Shown here: positions 42,886-52,700 of the stretch, piece after piece
Layout: every line of letters starts with the position of its first letter
Numbering within the stretch: the first letter of the stretch is position 1
Assembly (NCBI RefSeq): GCF_025127995.1
Contig: NZ_JAHLYP010000051.1
Location: 1 to 64,000, forward strand
Source: Synechococcus sp. CS-1332
Lineage (GTDB): Bacteria; Cyanobacteriota; Cyanobacteriia; PCC-6307; Cyanobiaceae
Length of the DNA stretch: 64,000 nt
Reading direction: 5' to 3'
The notes under the pieces: model-generated
Told to the model about the DNA's origin: nothing
Databases searched by the model: none
The model's input: only the letters and a program-made list of their open reading frames with translations
Made by a program: the position numbers and the translations under genes

Positions 42886-42929
42886 ACTGAAAAGGGCCCT
42901 TCCAGGCCCCATGGGTCATTTGGGTGACA
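42886..42929 (+). repeat. Right attachment repeat (attR) within the tmRNA 3' end
   Basis: 44 bases matching 19131-19174 with one mismatch. On the minus strand it contains the end of the tmRNA coding piece and its terminator (GGGGCCTGGAAGGGCCCTTTT). This copy restores the ssrA 3' end after integration. Confidence 0.9.
42890..42910 (-). terminator. Rho-independent terminator of ssrA
   Basis: On the minus strand GGGGCCTGGAAGGGCCCTTTT: a short GC stem with a TGGAA-type loop followed by T4. It ends the tmRNA transcript and is part of the duplicated attachment sequence; an identical copy lies at 19135-19155. Confidence 0.7.
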
Positions 42930-43205
42930 AGGCTGACCTCACCCCGTCTCCGTTAAGAGTGTCAGGCAGCCACGGGGGCGGCTTGACGGGAGAAACGAAC
43001 GATGTTGTTCGCTGTTACGGGTTCGCTCTTACCGAGCAGGCTTCAGTCACCCTCCTCATGCCCCGTCGAAACCATTGCAGCCCCGGGATGACGGACCGGC
43101 CGGAGCCGGTGGGCCTGGGGGAATGGAGCTGAGCGGAATCGAACCGCTGTCCGAGACACTGGTGTGGACCACCTAGTTCGTCCGAAGACGAGCTTGTTCA
43201 TCTTG
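42890..43205 (-). ncRNA. ssrA: Two-piece (circularly permuted) tmRNA
   Basis: Read on the minus strand, the acceptor piece comes first and ends GGTTCGATTCCGCTCAGCTC then CA (3' A at 43124). A spacer of about 39 bases follows, then the coding piece starting GGGGCTGCAATGGTTTCGAC at 43084; GGGGCTG pairs with CAGCTCC to form the acceptor stem. The tag frame is 43012 down to 42962, encoding ANNIVRFSRQAAPVAA and TGA. It rescues stalled ribosomes and tags their products for proteolysis. The 5' limit of the acceptor piece (about 43205) is approximate. The island is inserted at its 3' end. Confidence 0.95.
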
Positions 43206-43243
43206 CCACCTTCGGGCCGCCGGCCGGCAAGCAGCATGGGGGG

Positions 43244-44419
43244 ATGGCCACCCCCTCCCCGTTCGACGTCATCGCCGTGGTTCCTCCGGGACTGGAGGAA
43301 CCGGCGGCGGCGGAACTGTCAGCCCTCGGCGCCCTTGAGGTGCGCCCCCTGCGGCGCGCCGTGGGTCTGCGGGCCGATGCGGCCACCTTCTACCGGCTGC
43401 ATCTGCAGGCGCGGCTGCCGTTCCGCTTCCTGCGCCAGCTGGCCCGCTTCCCCTGCCGCGGCCGCGAGGAGCTCTACGACGGGGTGCAGCGGGCCGCTGA
43501 CTGGGAGCGGTGGCTACCGCCGCAGCTGAGCTTCCGGGTCGAGGCCAGCGGCAGTGTGCCGGGCCTCAATCACAGCCACTACAGCGCCCTTCAGGTGAAG
43601 AACGCCCTGGTGGACCAGCAGCGCCAGGTGTGGGGGTCCCGCTCCTCGGTGGACCTGGACGATGCCGACCTGGTGCTGCACCTGCACCTCAGCCCCGGGC
43701 GCCCCGGCGGCAGTGGCCCCGAGGCGGTGCTGAGCCTCGATGGCGGCGGCGCCAGCCTGCACCGGCGCGGTTACCGTGCTGCCATGGGCCTGGCTCCCCT
43801 CAAGGAGAACCTGGCCGCCGGACTGATCGCCCACACCGGCTGGGACGGCACGGTGCCCCTAGCCGATCCCCTCTGCGGTTCCGGCACCCTGCTGATCGAA
43901 GCCGCCTGCCACGCCCTTGGCCGCGCCCCCGGCCTGGAGCGCACGTTCAGCCTGGAGCGCTGGCCCGATTTCGATGCCCCCCTGTGGCAGCGGGAGCGGA
44001 CCGCTGCCATGGCCATGGCTCGCTCGTGCCTCCCAGGCGGCGAGCCCCTGGCCGCGGTCGTGGGCATGGAGCGGGATCCGGCCGTGCTGGCCATGGCCCG
44101 CAGCAACGCGGCCGCCGCCGGCGTGGCCGACTGGGTCGATCTGCGGGAGGGGGACTTTCGCGATTTCCATCCCCCCGAGACACCCGGTGTGCTGGTGTGC
44201 AACCCGCCCTACGGGGAGCGGGTCGGCGGCGACGACGACCTGGAGGCGCTCTACGGCGATCTGGGGCGGATGCTGAAGGAGCACTGCGGTGGCTGGACCC
44301 TGTGGCTGCTGAGCGGCAACCCCGCACTCACGGGCGCCCTGCGCATGAAGGCCAGCCGCCGGGTGCCGGTGAGCAATGGCGGCATCGACTGCCGCTGGCT
44401 CCGCTACGACATCCACTGA
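43244..44419 (+). CDS. THUMP/RlmL-type rRNA guanine-N2 methyltransferase
   Basis: A 391-residue protein. An N-terminal ferredoxin-like plus THUMP region (residues 1-160) precedes a Rossmann methyltransferase: DPLCGSGTLLIEAA (SAM-binding motif I), GMERDPAVLAMARSNA and the catalytic NPPYGER. This is the RlmL/Trm14 (UPF0020) class that makes N2-methylguanine in 23S rRNA or tRNA; sequence alone does not decide the target. It is divergent from ssrA with about 40 bases between. Confidence 0.9.
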   Translation: MATPSPFDVIAVVPPGLEEPAAAELSALGALEVRPLRRAVGLRADAATFYRLHLQARLPFRFLRQLARFPCRGREELYDGVQRAADWERWLPPQLSFRVEASGSVPGLNHSHYSALQVKNALVDQQRQVWGSRSSVDLDDADLVLHLHLSPGRPGGSGPEAVLSLDGGGASLHRRGYRAAMGLAPLKENLAAGLIAHTGWDGTVPLADPLCGSGTLLIEAACHALGRAPGLERTFSLERWPDFDAPLWQRERTAAMAMARSCLPGGEPLAAVVGMERDPAVLAMARSNAAAAGVADWVDLREGDFRDFHPPETPGVLVCNPPYGERVGGDDDLEALYGDLGRMLKEHCGGWTLWLLSGNPALTGALRMKASRRVPVSNGGIDCRWLRYDIH

Positions 44420-44486
44420 GGCCGGCTACAGCGGCTCCGGGCCAGCACTGCTAGCGGTGGGTCCTGCCTCCGCCCCGCCAGCCTCC

Positions 44487-46133
44487 ATGGCCTCACTCTT
44501 TGAAGCGCTCAAGCAGGAGGTTCTCGCCGTCGGGAGGGATCCGGCCCTCGACACCGGAACGGCGACGGTGAACTTGCTGCAGGAGTGGCTGGCCAGCCAC
44601 GAGGCCGAGATCAGCGCCCGCAAGCTGGCGTCACCGACGGAATTCAACGGCACGTTGATGCAGTGGTTCCACTGGTACAGCGATGGCGACGGCGGCCACT
44701 GGCGGCGGCTGCGGCAGGAGGCGCCGGCCCTGGCCAAGGCCGGCATCACGGCCCTGTGGCTACCGCCGGCCGGCAAGGGGGGCAGCGTGTGGGATGTGGG
44801 CTACGGCACCTACGACCTGTTCGATCTGGGCGAATTCGACCAGAAGGGCACGGTGCGCACCAAATACGGCACCAAGCAGGAGTATCTGGAAGCCGTGCAG
44901 GCCTGCCGTGAGGTCGGGATCCAGGTGTACGCCGATGTGGTGTTCAACCACAAGCTCAACGCCGACGACCAGGAGCAGTACCGGGCCACCCCCTACGACC
45001 CCGCCGACCGCAACCGGTCCCTGGGGGAGGAACGCACGATCAGCGCCTGGACCCGGTTCCGCTTCGATGGCCGCGGCGACCGCTACTCGTCGATGCAGTG
45101 GCACTGGTATCACTTCGACGCCGTGGATCACAACAGCCTGGATCCCGATTTCAAGGCCGTTTGGCGCACCCAAGGGTCCGGATTCGAGAGCAACGTCGAT
45201 CTCGAGAAGGGAAATTACGACTACCTGATGGGCAGTGATCTCAACGTGAACCACCCCGAGGTGCGCGGCGAGCTCAAACACTGGGGCTTGTGGACCCTCG
45301 ACCACGTGGGCGCGGACGGATTCCGGCTCGATGCGATCAAGCACATCGCCAGTGACTTCTTCCTCGACTGGATCAGCAGCCTGGAGGAGCATGCCCAGCG
45401 CGATCTGTTCGTGGTGGGCGAGTACTGGACCTACAACGTCGAAAGCCTGCACTGGTATGCGGCCAACACCGGCGGCCATATGAGCCTGTTCGATGCACCG
45501 CTGCACATGAATTTTCACCAGGCCAGCCGCAGCGGGGGTCACTACGACATGCGCCGGCTGCTCGACGGCACCCTGATGCAGCAGCTGCCCCTGCTGGCTG
45601 TGACCCTGGTGGACAACCACGACACCCAGCCGCTGCAATCGCTGGAATCGGTGGTGGAAGCCTGGTTCAAACCCCTGGCCTACGCGGTGATCCTGCTGCG
45701 CGACCAGGGCTATCCCTGCATCTTCCATGCCGATTACTACGGCGCCGATTACACCGAGAGCAAGAACGGCCAGGAGCACAGGATCGTTCTGCCCAGCCAC
45801 CGCTTCCTGATCGACCGCTTCCTTCTGGCCCGCAGCCACTGCGCCTACGGCCCCCAGTACGACTATCTCGACCACGTCAACAGCATCGGCTGGACCCGCC
45901 TGGGCACCCCCGGTCACCCCGGGTCCATGGCCGTGTTGATGAGCGACGGAGCGGCCGGCCACAAGTGGATGGAGGTGGGGAAGCGCCACACCACCTTCCG
46001 CGACCTCACCGGGCACATCCAGGCGCCGGTCACCACCAACGCAGACGGCTGGGCGGAATGGCACTGCCCGGGGGGGTCGGTGTCGGTGTGGGTGGAGGAG
46101 GCGGCCCTGGCGGTGATGGGGGTGACGCTCTGA
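44487..46133 (+). CDS. Cytoplasmic alpha-amylase (GH13)
   Basis: A 548-residue enzyme from ATG 44487 without a signal peptide. GTLMQWFHWY marks the barrel start (near residue 53); catalytic regions are VYADVVFNHK (region I), ADGFRLDAIKHI (nucleophile Asp), VVGEYW (acid Glu) and LVDNHDTQP (transition-state Asp). The C-terminal beta domain carries WTRLGTPGHPGSMAVLMS. This is the GH13_5 intracellular type, acting on glycogen-derived maltodextrins. An N-terminal extension of about 45 helical residues precedes the usual start. Confidence 0.93.
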   Translation: MASLFEALKQEVLAVGRDPALDTGTATVNLLQEWLASHEAEISARKLASPTEFNGTLMQWFHWYSDGDGGHWRRLRQEAPALAKAGITALWLPPAGKGGSVWDVGYGTYDLFDLGEFDQKGTVRTKYGTKQEYLEAVQACREVGIQVYADVVFNHKLNADDQEQYRATPYDPADRNRSLGEERTISAWTRFRFDGRGDRYSSMQWHWYHFDAVDHNSLDPDFKAVWRTQGSGFESNVDLEKGNYDYLMGSDLNVNHPEVRGELKHWGLWTLDHVGADGFRLDAIKHIASDFFLDWISSLEEHAQRDLFVVGEYWTYNVESLHWYAANTGGHMSLFDAPLHMNFHQASRSGGHYDMRRLLDGTLMQQLPLLAVTLVDNHDTQPLQSLESVVEAWFKPLAYAVILLRDQGYPCIFHADYYGADYTESKNGQEHRIVLPSHRFLIDRFLLARSHCAYGPQYDYLDHVNSIGWTRLGTPGHPGSMAVLMSDGAAGHKWMEVGKRHTTFRDLTGHIQAPVTTNADGWAEWHCPGGSVSVWVEEAALAVMGVTL

Positions 46134-46152
46134 ACGCTGCCGGCCCCGGCGG

Positions 46153-46656
46153 CTAACGATGCGCCCTGCGCCGCAGCAGTTGGGGCTCGATGCTCTCCAC
46201 ACCCGGCAGGTCCCGCAGCCTGTCCAGGCAGCCGAGGGCGTCGGCGATGCGGCCACTGCTGGCCCGCAACCAGGCGGCCTCAGGTGCATGGTCGGGCAGG
46301 CTGGCGATGCGGCAGCCGGCCTGCTCCAGGGCGGCGCGATGGTCCTTCGCACGTTCCCCCTGTCGGACACGCAGGAAGAGCACTCCGGTGGGGACAGCCA
46401 GCTCGTCGCTTCCGGCCTGGGCATAGACCGGGCTGATGGCCTGGCCCGGAGCCAGGGGGGCCGCAGGGGTGCCGGCCAGCACGGCGATCGCCTCGGGCTC
46501 GAAGAGCAGGATCACGTTCGCCTCCGGCAGGGGCTGCCCATGCAGGGCGTACCAGCCAGGCTTCTGCGCCAGGAGCAGCGATCCCGGCCCCCCCATGCTG
46601 ATCTGCTGGGGGAAAGCGTCGAACATCGCCGCAATGGCCCCCTGCTCCTGGCCCAT
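46153..46656 (-). CDS. Free-standing subtilase propeptide-like protein
   Basis: A 167-residue protein from ATG 46656 (GTG 46713 or ATG 46626 are alternatives). The C-terminal half, VPTGVLFLRVRQGERAKDHR then AALEQAGCRIASLPDHAPEA and LRDLPGVESIEPQLL, has the alternating strand-helix pattern of a subtilase prodomain. It parallels the propeptide of the divergent protease (LFIKFEDDAEAEACEAVLQR ... TVTLCHPELV). No protease domain is attached. It may act in trans as folding chaperone or inhibitor; this is inferred from similarity and position. Confidence 0.6.
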   Translation of the reverse strand: MGQEQGAIAAMFDAFPQQISMGGPGSLLLAQKPGWYALHGQPLPEANVILLFEPEAIAVLAGTPAAPLAPGQAISPVYAQAGSDELAVPTGVLFLRVRQGERAKDHRAALEQAGCRIASLPDHAPEAAWLRASSGRIADALGCLDRLRDLPGVESIEPQLLRRRAHR

Positions 46657-46780
46657 CGACCGGCCCCCCGCCAGTCCGCAGACGTTAGCCCCCTGCCTGT
46701 GACGGCAGATCACGTCCTGTTCCGTTGTCTTGAATTCAGAAGCCCATCGGCGGAGAGTGACAACCGCAGCCGGAAAGCCG

Positions 46781-48769
46781 ATGGTTCAGGTTCGCTATGG
46801 CGGCAAAGATGGTGTCCCCTATGCATTTGATGTCAGCGACAATCACCTCGTCGTCCGCACCCTTAGTCGCCAGGCGGTGATGCCGGCGCGGCCGTTCGAG
46901 GTGTCGCCTGTCAGCGCCGAGACCCACCGGATTCTTGACCAGTTCGAGACCCTTACCCGCTTCCGCGAGGCGGGGGTCGAGCTGTTGAGCACGAAACTCC
47001 CCCAGTCCGATGGGTCCCTGCGCGACAGCGCCCGCAACCTGCTCAAGGCCGAACCGGCGATTGACTTTGCCGGCCGAGTTCTTGTGGATGCCGGCGGTCG
47101 GCCTGTGGTCTATACGGAGAATCTGTTCATCAAGTTCGAGGACGACGCGGAAGCCGAGGCCTGTGAGGCTGTCTTGCAACGTCACGGCCTCAGCCTCAAA
47201 CGCGCTCTCACCTATGCGCGCAACGCCTATTTCGTGGCAGCTCCCGATAACAGCGGGCTCAGCGTGTTCGAGATCGCGGGCACCCTGCTGGGCGAAGAGA
47301 CCGTCACGCTCTGCCACCCGGAACTGGTGAGCCTGAGCCGGCAACGCCGGCAGGCCTTCCCCTCCGAGTGGCACCTCAAAGCCACCGCCGTCAACGGCCG
47401 GCTCGTCGATGCCCACGCCGAGGTGGAAGCGGCCTGGGCCCTCAGCGACGGCAGCGGGGCGATCATCGCGGTGGTGGATGACGGCTTCGACATCGACCAT
47501 GAGGAGTTCCGCTCCTCCGGCAAGGTCGTCGCGCCGCGGGATGTGACCCGCCAGAGCGGCGATCCCCGGCCCGGCCGCGGTGACGACCACGGCACGGCCT
47601 GTGCGGGGGTGGCCTGCGCCAACGGCCAGTTCGGTGCCACTGGCGTGGCCCCCGGCGCCCGACTGATTCCCATCCGGCTGGCCTCCGGCCTGGGCTCCCA
47701 GGCGGAAGCGGAGGCCTTCGTCTGGGCGGCCCGCAACGGCGCCGATGTGATCTCCTGCAGCTGGGGCCCGCCCGACGGCGCCTGGTGGGACCCGAACGAC
47801 CCCGCCCACCGCCAGGTGGTGCCGCTGCCGGATTCCACCCGGCTGGCGATCGACTTCGCCACCACCCAGGGCCGCAGCGGCAAGGGCTGCGTGGTGCTGT
47901 TCGCGGCAGGCAACGGCAACGAGAGCGTCGATAACGACGGCTACGCCAGCTACGCCCGGGTGATCGCGGTGGCGGCCTGCAACGACCTCTCGAAACGCAG
48001 CGCCTACAGCGACTACGGCAAGGCCGTGTGGTGCAGCTTCCCCAGCAGCGACGGCCGGCCCTCCCTCACCCCCGGCATCTGGACCACGGACCGCTCCGGC
48101 GGGCTGGGCTACAACCAGGGCAGCCCCCAGAAGGGCGACCCGGCGGGCCACTACACCAACGCCTTCGGCGGCACCTCCAGCGCCTGCCCTGGCGTGGCCG
48201 GGGTGGCGGCCCTGGTGCTGGCGCGGAACCCTGCCCTGCGCTGGGATCAGGTGCGGGAGATCCTGCGGCAGGCCTGCGTCCGGATCGACACCGCCGGTGG
48301 CAACTACGACGCCAGCGGGCGCAGCCCCTTCTACGGCTACGGGCGGGTCAGCGCCCGCAAGGCGGTGGAGCTGGCCCGCCCGCCCCAGCCGGCGGCGGCC
48401 CTGGTGTTCCAGGCGGTGCAGGATGTGCCCATCAACGACTTCCAGACCGCCAGCCTGACCCTGCCGGTGGCCGCCCCGGGCCCGTTGCAGTCGATCAAGG
48501 TGACCGTGGATCTCGACCACACCTACATCGGCGATCTGGTGCTCCGGCTGCTGCCGCCCGCCGCCCTGGGGGCCGCCCCTGTGCTGCTGCACGACCGGGC
48601 CGGTGGCGGCACCGACAACCTCAAGATCACCTACGACGCGGTGAATGCCCCCGCCCTGGCGGGCCTGAAGGGCAAAGATCCCAGCGGCACCTGGACCCTG
48701 GAGGTGTCCGACACGGCCCGCGCCGACCGGGGCACCCTGCGCAGCCTGCGGCTGGAGCTGAGCTTCTGA
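46781..48769 (+). CDS. Subtilisin-like serine protease with C-terminal P domain
   Basis: From ATG 46781, 662 residues (an in-frame TTG at 46730 is possible). The propeptide spans about 1-190. The S8 triad is Asp233 (IIAVVDDGFDIDH), His270 (GDDHGTACAGVAC) and Ser466 (FGGTSSACPGVAG). A proprotein-convertase P domain closes the protein (about 540-662: VTVDLDHTYIGDLVLRLLPP and DPSGTWTLEVSDTA). No signal peptide is seen, unusual for a P-domain protease. It is divergent from the small propeptide-like gene. Confidence 0.92.
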   Translation: MVQVRYGGKDGVPYAFDVSDNHLVVRTLSRQAVMPARPFEVSPVSAETHRILDQFETLTRFREAGVELLSTKLPQSDGSLRDSARNLLKAEPAIDFAGRVLVDAGGRPVVYTENLFIKFEDDAEAEACEAVLQRHGLSLKRALTYARNAYFVAAPDNSGLSVFEIAGTLLGEETVTLCHPELVSLSRQRRQAFPSEWHLKATAVNGRLVDAHAEVEAAWALSDGSGAIIAVVDDGFDIDHEEFRSSGKVVAPRDVTRQSGDPRPGRGDDHGTACAGVACANGQFGATGVAPGARLIPIRLASGLGSQAEAEAFVWAARNGADVISCSWGPPDGAWWDPNDPAHRQVVPLPDSTRLAIDFATTQGRSGKGCVVLFAAGNGNESVDNDGYASYARVIAVAACNDLSKRSAYSDYGKAVWCSFPSSDGRPSLTPGIWTTDRSGGLGYNQGSPQKGDPAGHYTNAFGGTSSACPGVAGVAALVLARNPALRWDQVREILRQACVRIDTAGGNYDASGRSPFYGYGRVSARKAVELARPPQPAAALVFQAVQDVPINDFQTASLTLPVAAPGPLQSIKVTVDLDHTYIGDLVLRLLPPAALGAAPVLLHDRAGGGTDNLKITYDAVNAPALAGLKGKDPSGTWTLEVSDTARADRGTLRSLRLELSF

Positions 48770-48781
48770 GCCCGGTGGGCC

Positions 48782-49147
48782 TCAGGACTTTCCGGTGAGA
48801 GCCCGGGTGGTGCGGATCAGCCCGGCGGTGGTCTGCGGCAGGTAAGGGCCCTTGAGCATCTGGCCGCCGATGCGCAGGCTGACGCCGGCCAGCACCACAT
48901 CAAGGGCCGCCACGGCCGCCGCGGCCTGCAGCCAGCTCAGGGCGAAAGCCTCCCGGATCCAGAGCAGCAGCACCAGTTCGGCCGCCACCAGCGCCAGGGT
49001 CATCAGGGTGAGGCCCATGCCCAGCATCACCCCCCCGCCCACCAGGCGCCGCTTCTCCTTGTCGGCCTCCTGCAGGGCGATGCGCACATGCAGGTCCATC
49101 ACCGAGCTGATCAGCGCCGTGACCCGGGCGAAGTTCTGGCCGCTCAT
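48782..49147 (-). CDS. Holin-superfamily-like (YqjE-type) membrane protein
   Basis: A 121-residue protein with two transmembrane segments (GVMLGMGLTLMTLALVAAEL and LQAAAAVAALDVVLAGVSL) after an amphipathic N-terminus. This is the phage-holin-family / YqjE arrangement found next to DUF883 proteins in many bacteria, thought to act in envelope stress rather than lysis. Its start overlaps the end of the DUF883 gene by four bases. Confidence 0.75.
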   Translation of the reverse strand: MSGQNFARVTALISSVMDLHVRIALQEADKEKRRLVGGGVMLGMGLTLMTLALVAAELVLLLWIREAFALSWLQAAAAVAALDVVLAGVSLRIGGQMLKGPYLPQTTAGLIRTTRALTGKS

Positions 49148-49620
49148 GCCGACCGCCGACCCGAAGACAGCAGCAGACCCACCACCAGCCCCACGCCGGC
49201 GGCGATGCCGAGGGCCATCAACGGCCGCTCCCGCACCGGCTTCTCGATCCGGGGGCGCAGGGTGGTGTTGAGGTCATCGAGCAGGTGCTCAAGCTGATCC
49301 TCCAGGGGGCGCAGCGCGTCCACCACCTGCCCCGCCTGTTCACCGGTGACATTGACCAGATCCAGCAGTTGCTGCTTGACGCCGGTGGCGGTGACGCCGC
49401 TCTGATGGCTGATCACCTCCACCACGTGATCGAAGCTGCCCCGGGTGGCCTCCAGGGTGTGGCGGGCGACCTCGGGCCACTCCTTCTGGATGGTGGGCAG
49501 CAGGCTCTCGAAGCGGTCCCGGAACTGCTTCTGCAGGCGCTGGGCCTCACCTGACCCTGTGGGTTCCGGAGCCGCGATCTGAGCGGGGTCCGTGGCGGCA
49601 TGGGTGGTATCCGTTTCCAT
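49144..49620 (-). CDS. DUF883/YqjD-like membrane-anchored protein
   Basis: A 158-residue protein from ATG 49620. A long helical region (LQKQFRDRFESLLPTIQKEW, VVDALRPLEDQLEHLLDDLN) is followed by KPVRERPLMALGIAAGVGLV, the typical C-terminal RxRP-plus-TM of the ElaB/YqjD/DUF883 family, which tethers to the inner membrane and in E. coli binds ribosomes. Coupled to the holin-like gene (ATGA) and divergent from smc. Confidence 0.75.
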   Translation of the reverse strand: METDTTHAATDPAQIAAPEPTGSGEAQRLQKQFRDRFESLLPTIQKEWPEVARHTLEATRGSFDHVVEVISHQSGVTATGVKQQLLDLVNVTGEQAGQVVDALRPLEDQLEHLLDDLNTTLRPRIEKPVRERPLMALGIAAGVGLVVGLLLSSGRRSA

Positions 49621-49713
49621 GGGGGAATCTGGTGGCGAGGCCGAGGTGGCTTCACCGTAGAGAGGGTGACTTGAGTTCGTCAGCACCTCGGCTAAAGTGC
49701 AGTCGCCTGATGC

Positions 49714-52700
49714 ATGAGCCCGTTGGTTCACATCAATCAGGTTGAGCTCACCCACTTCAAGTCTTTCGGCGGGTCGATGACCATCCCGCTGCAGGAAGGT
49801 TTCACGGTGGTCACGGGCCCTAACGGCTCCGGCAAGAGCAACATCCTTGACGCGGTGCTCTTCTGCCTGGGCCTGGCCACCAGCCGGGGCATGCGTGCTG
49901 AGCGACTTCCCGATCTGATCAACAGCGCCATGCTGCGGGAGGGGAAGGCGGCAGAAACCAGCGTCACCGTCCGCTTTGACCTCGGCGACTGGCAGCCGGA
50001 CAGCGCCGAGGAGGGGCTGGACGCTCCTGAACAGGGTCCCTGGTTGGAGCGGGGCCAGCGGGAGTGGAGTGTCACCCGGCGGCTGCGGGTGGCCCCCGGC
50101 GGCACCTACAGCAGCAGCTTCAGCGCCGATGGGGTGCCCTGCAACTTGTTGCAGCTGCAGACCCAGCTGCGGCGGCTGCGGGTCGATCCGGAGGGCAGCA
50201 ACGTCGTCATGCAGGGCGACGTGACCCGGATCGTTTCGATGAGCGCCCGCGACCGGCGCGGCATCATCGATGAGCTGGCCGGCGTGGCCCTGTTCGACTC
50301 CCGCATTGAGCAGAGCCGGGCCAAGCTCGACGAGGTGGTCGAGCGTCAGGAGCGCTGCCGCATCGTCGAGCAGGAACTGCTGGCGGCCCGCCAGAAGCTC
50401 GAGCGCGACTGCGCCAAAGCGCGCACCTACCAGGAGCTGCGCGAACGGCTGCACCACGGGCGCCTGCAGGAGCAGGTGCTGGCCTGGGAAGAGGCCCGCG
50501 CCCACGGCCTGGCCCTGGCCGGCCGGCTTGAAAGCCTCGACCGCCAGCAGGAGCAGGAGCGGGAGGCGATCGTCGCCGCCGAAGCCGAGGTGGTCGCCGC
50601 CGCCGCCGCCCTCGAGCGACTGCAGGCGGAGGTGAAGACCCTGGGCGAAGACCAGCTGCTGGCGGTACAGGCCGAACTGGCCGGTCTGGAAACCAGCGGC
50701 CGCGAACTGGCCCGCCAGGCGGAACGCCATGGCCACCAGGCCGAGGAACTGCAGCGCCGTCGCCAGGAGCTGCAGCAGAACCAGGGCGAGCTGCGTCAGC
50801 AACGCCAGGCCCTCGACGGCCAGGCCGACGACGGCGCCGTCGCCCGGGCCGAGGCCCTCTGCCGCGAGGCCGAGGCAGCGGTGGAGCTCTCCCGCAGGCG
50901 GCTCGGGGAAGTGGCCGGGCGCTCCGGCAGCTGGCTGGAGGAGCAGCAGGGCCGCAGCCGCCGGCGCCAGGAGCTGCAGGAGCAGCTCGCGCCCCTGCTG
51001 GCCGAACGGCAGCAGCTGGAGGAACGGCTGCGGCAAGCCTCCGAGCGGCTCCAGGAACTCGGCGGCGAGGAGCAGCAGGAGGACGCCGCCCATGCGGAGG
51101 GCAGCGCCTCGGTAGCGACCCTGGCGGAGCAGGAAAGAACCCTCCTGGCCAGCTTGGAAGCACGCCAGCGGCAGGCCCAGGAGCTGGCCGAGGCCCTGGC
51201 GCTGCAGCAGCGCACCCGAGCGCGGCTGGAGCAGGAGCAGACCAGCCTGGAACGGGAGATCGCCCGCCTCGACAGCCGCCGCGAGACCCTTCAGGAGAGC
51301 CGCGGCACCGGCGCCCTGCGCCTGCTGCTGGAAGCGGGGCTGGAGGGGATCCACGGCTCGGTGGCCCAGCTGGGCGAGGTGGAGGAGCGGCTGCGGGTGG
51401 CCCTGGAGGTGGCGGCGGGCGGGCGGCTGGCCCAGGTGGTGGTGGAGGACGACCGCATCGCCGCCCGGGCGATCGAGCTGCTCAAGAGCCGCCGCGCCGG
51501 CCGGCTCACCTTCCTGCCCCTCAACCGCATCCGGGGCGGCAGTGGGGGTGGCAGCGGTGCCTCGGGAGGGGCGGCCCTGCAGCGGGGCAACCCTGGTGGT
51601 GGTGCCGGTGCCGGCGGGATGGTGGGGCGGGCGGTGGATCTGATCCGCCACGAGCCCGTCTATGCCGATGTCTTCCGCTACGTCTTCGGGGACACCCTGG
51701 TGTTCGCGACCCTCGGCGACGCCCGCCGGGAATTGGGCCGCTGCCGCGCCGTGACGCTGGAGGGCGAACTGCTGGAGAAGAGCGGCGCCATGACCGGCGG
51801 CAGCCTGCAGCAGCGCTCCGGCCAGCTGGGCTTCGGCCGCAGCAGCGAGGGCGATGAGGCCGAGCCCCTGCGGCAGCGGCTGCTGGAGCTGGGGGAGAGC
51901 CTGCTGGCCTGCCGCCGCCACGAAGCCGAGCTGGGCCGTGGCCTGGAGGAAGCCCGGCCGGTCCTGCTGGAGCTGCAGCAGCGCCAGGCCGCCCTCGAGG
52001 CAGAACGAGGCGCCGCCGAGCGCACCCTGGCCCCCCGGCAGCAGCGCCGCGAGCAGGTGAGCAGCCGGCTGCAGCAGCTGCAGGAAGCGTTTCAGGCCGA
52101 TGGTCGCCGGATGCAGACCCTCGAGCAGACCCTGCCCCCCCTGCGCCAGGCCCTGGCGGAGCTGGAGGAGGCCGAGCGCCTCGCCAGCGGCAACGACGAC
52201 AGTGCCCGCTGGCAGGGGCTCCAGAGCGAGCTGGAGCGGGCGGACCAGACCCTGGTGGAGGCCCGCCGCCAGCGGGATGGCCTGGAGGCGGAGCGGCGGG
52301 AGCGGGCCCTGGGGGCGGAACGGCTGGGCAGCCAGCTGGAAGCCCTCGCCGGGGAGGAGCGGCGGCTGGTGGAGGCGGTGCAGGCCCTGGTGGGCGAACG
52401 CCAGCTCTGGAAGGAGCGGCAGCAGGTGGAGCAGGAGCGCCGCGCCGTCCTGGAGCGGCAGCAAGCCGACCTGCAGACCCGATTCGGCGAACGGCGCCGG
52501 GCCCGCGACGGGGCCGAAGCCCATCTGGCCGGCCAGCGCCAGGCCCTGCAGCAGCGCCAGTGGGAGCTGCAACGGCGCCAGGAGGAACGGTTGGCCCTGG
52601 CCGAGGAGCAGCGCAGCCACGGCCTGCGGCAGGCCCAGATGGAACGGGAACTGCCCGAGCCCCGGCCCGAGCTGCCCGAGGAGGTCCGCGACGGGGGCCT

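Larger units (their letters stand above)
19131..42929. mobile_element. Integrated satellite/tycheposon-like island at the tmRNA gene
   Basis: About 23.8 kb between 44-bp direct repeats, the right one being the terminator end of ssrA. The left end carries a tyrosine integrase, the right end a small HTH excisionase-like gene and a primase-SF3 helicase with adjacent iterons. No capsid, tail or terminase gene is seen, so it is not a complete prophage. Cargo genes include a CHAT-STAND-TPR/DUF900 module, a CBS-HEPN protein and an HsdR-N-like nuclease. Parts of it (about 22.9-25.3 kb, 34-35.5 kb and 36.4-39.1 kb) are clearly more AT-rich than the host, a sign of separate acquisitions. Confidence 0.88.

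Noticed and set aside
19131-42929. Complete prophage
   Set aside because: No terminase, portal, capsid or tail genes are visible; the gene set fits a satellite-type element.
42890-43205. Ordinary tRNA at the right island border
   Set aside because: The T-arm and acceptor sequence belongs to the acceptor piece of a permuted tmRNA, shown by the tag frame and the matching acceptor strand downstream.
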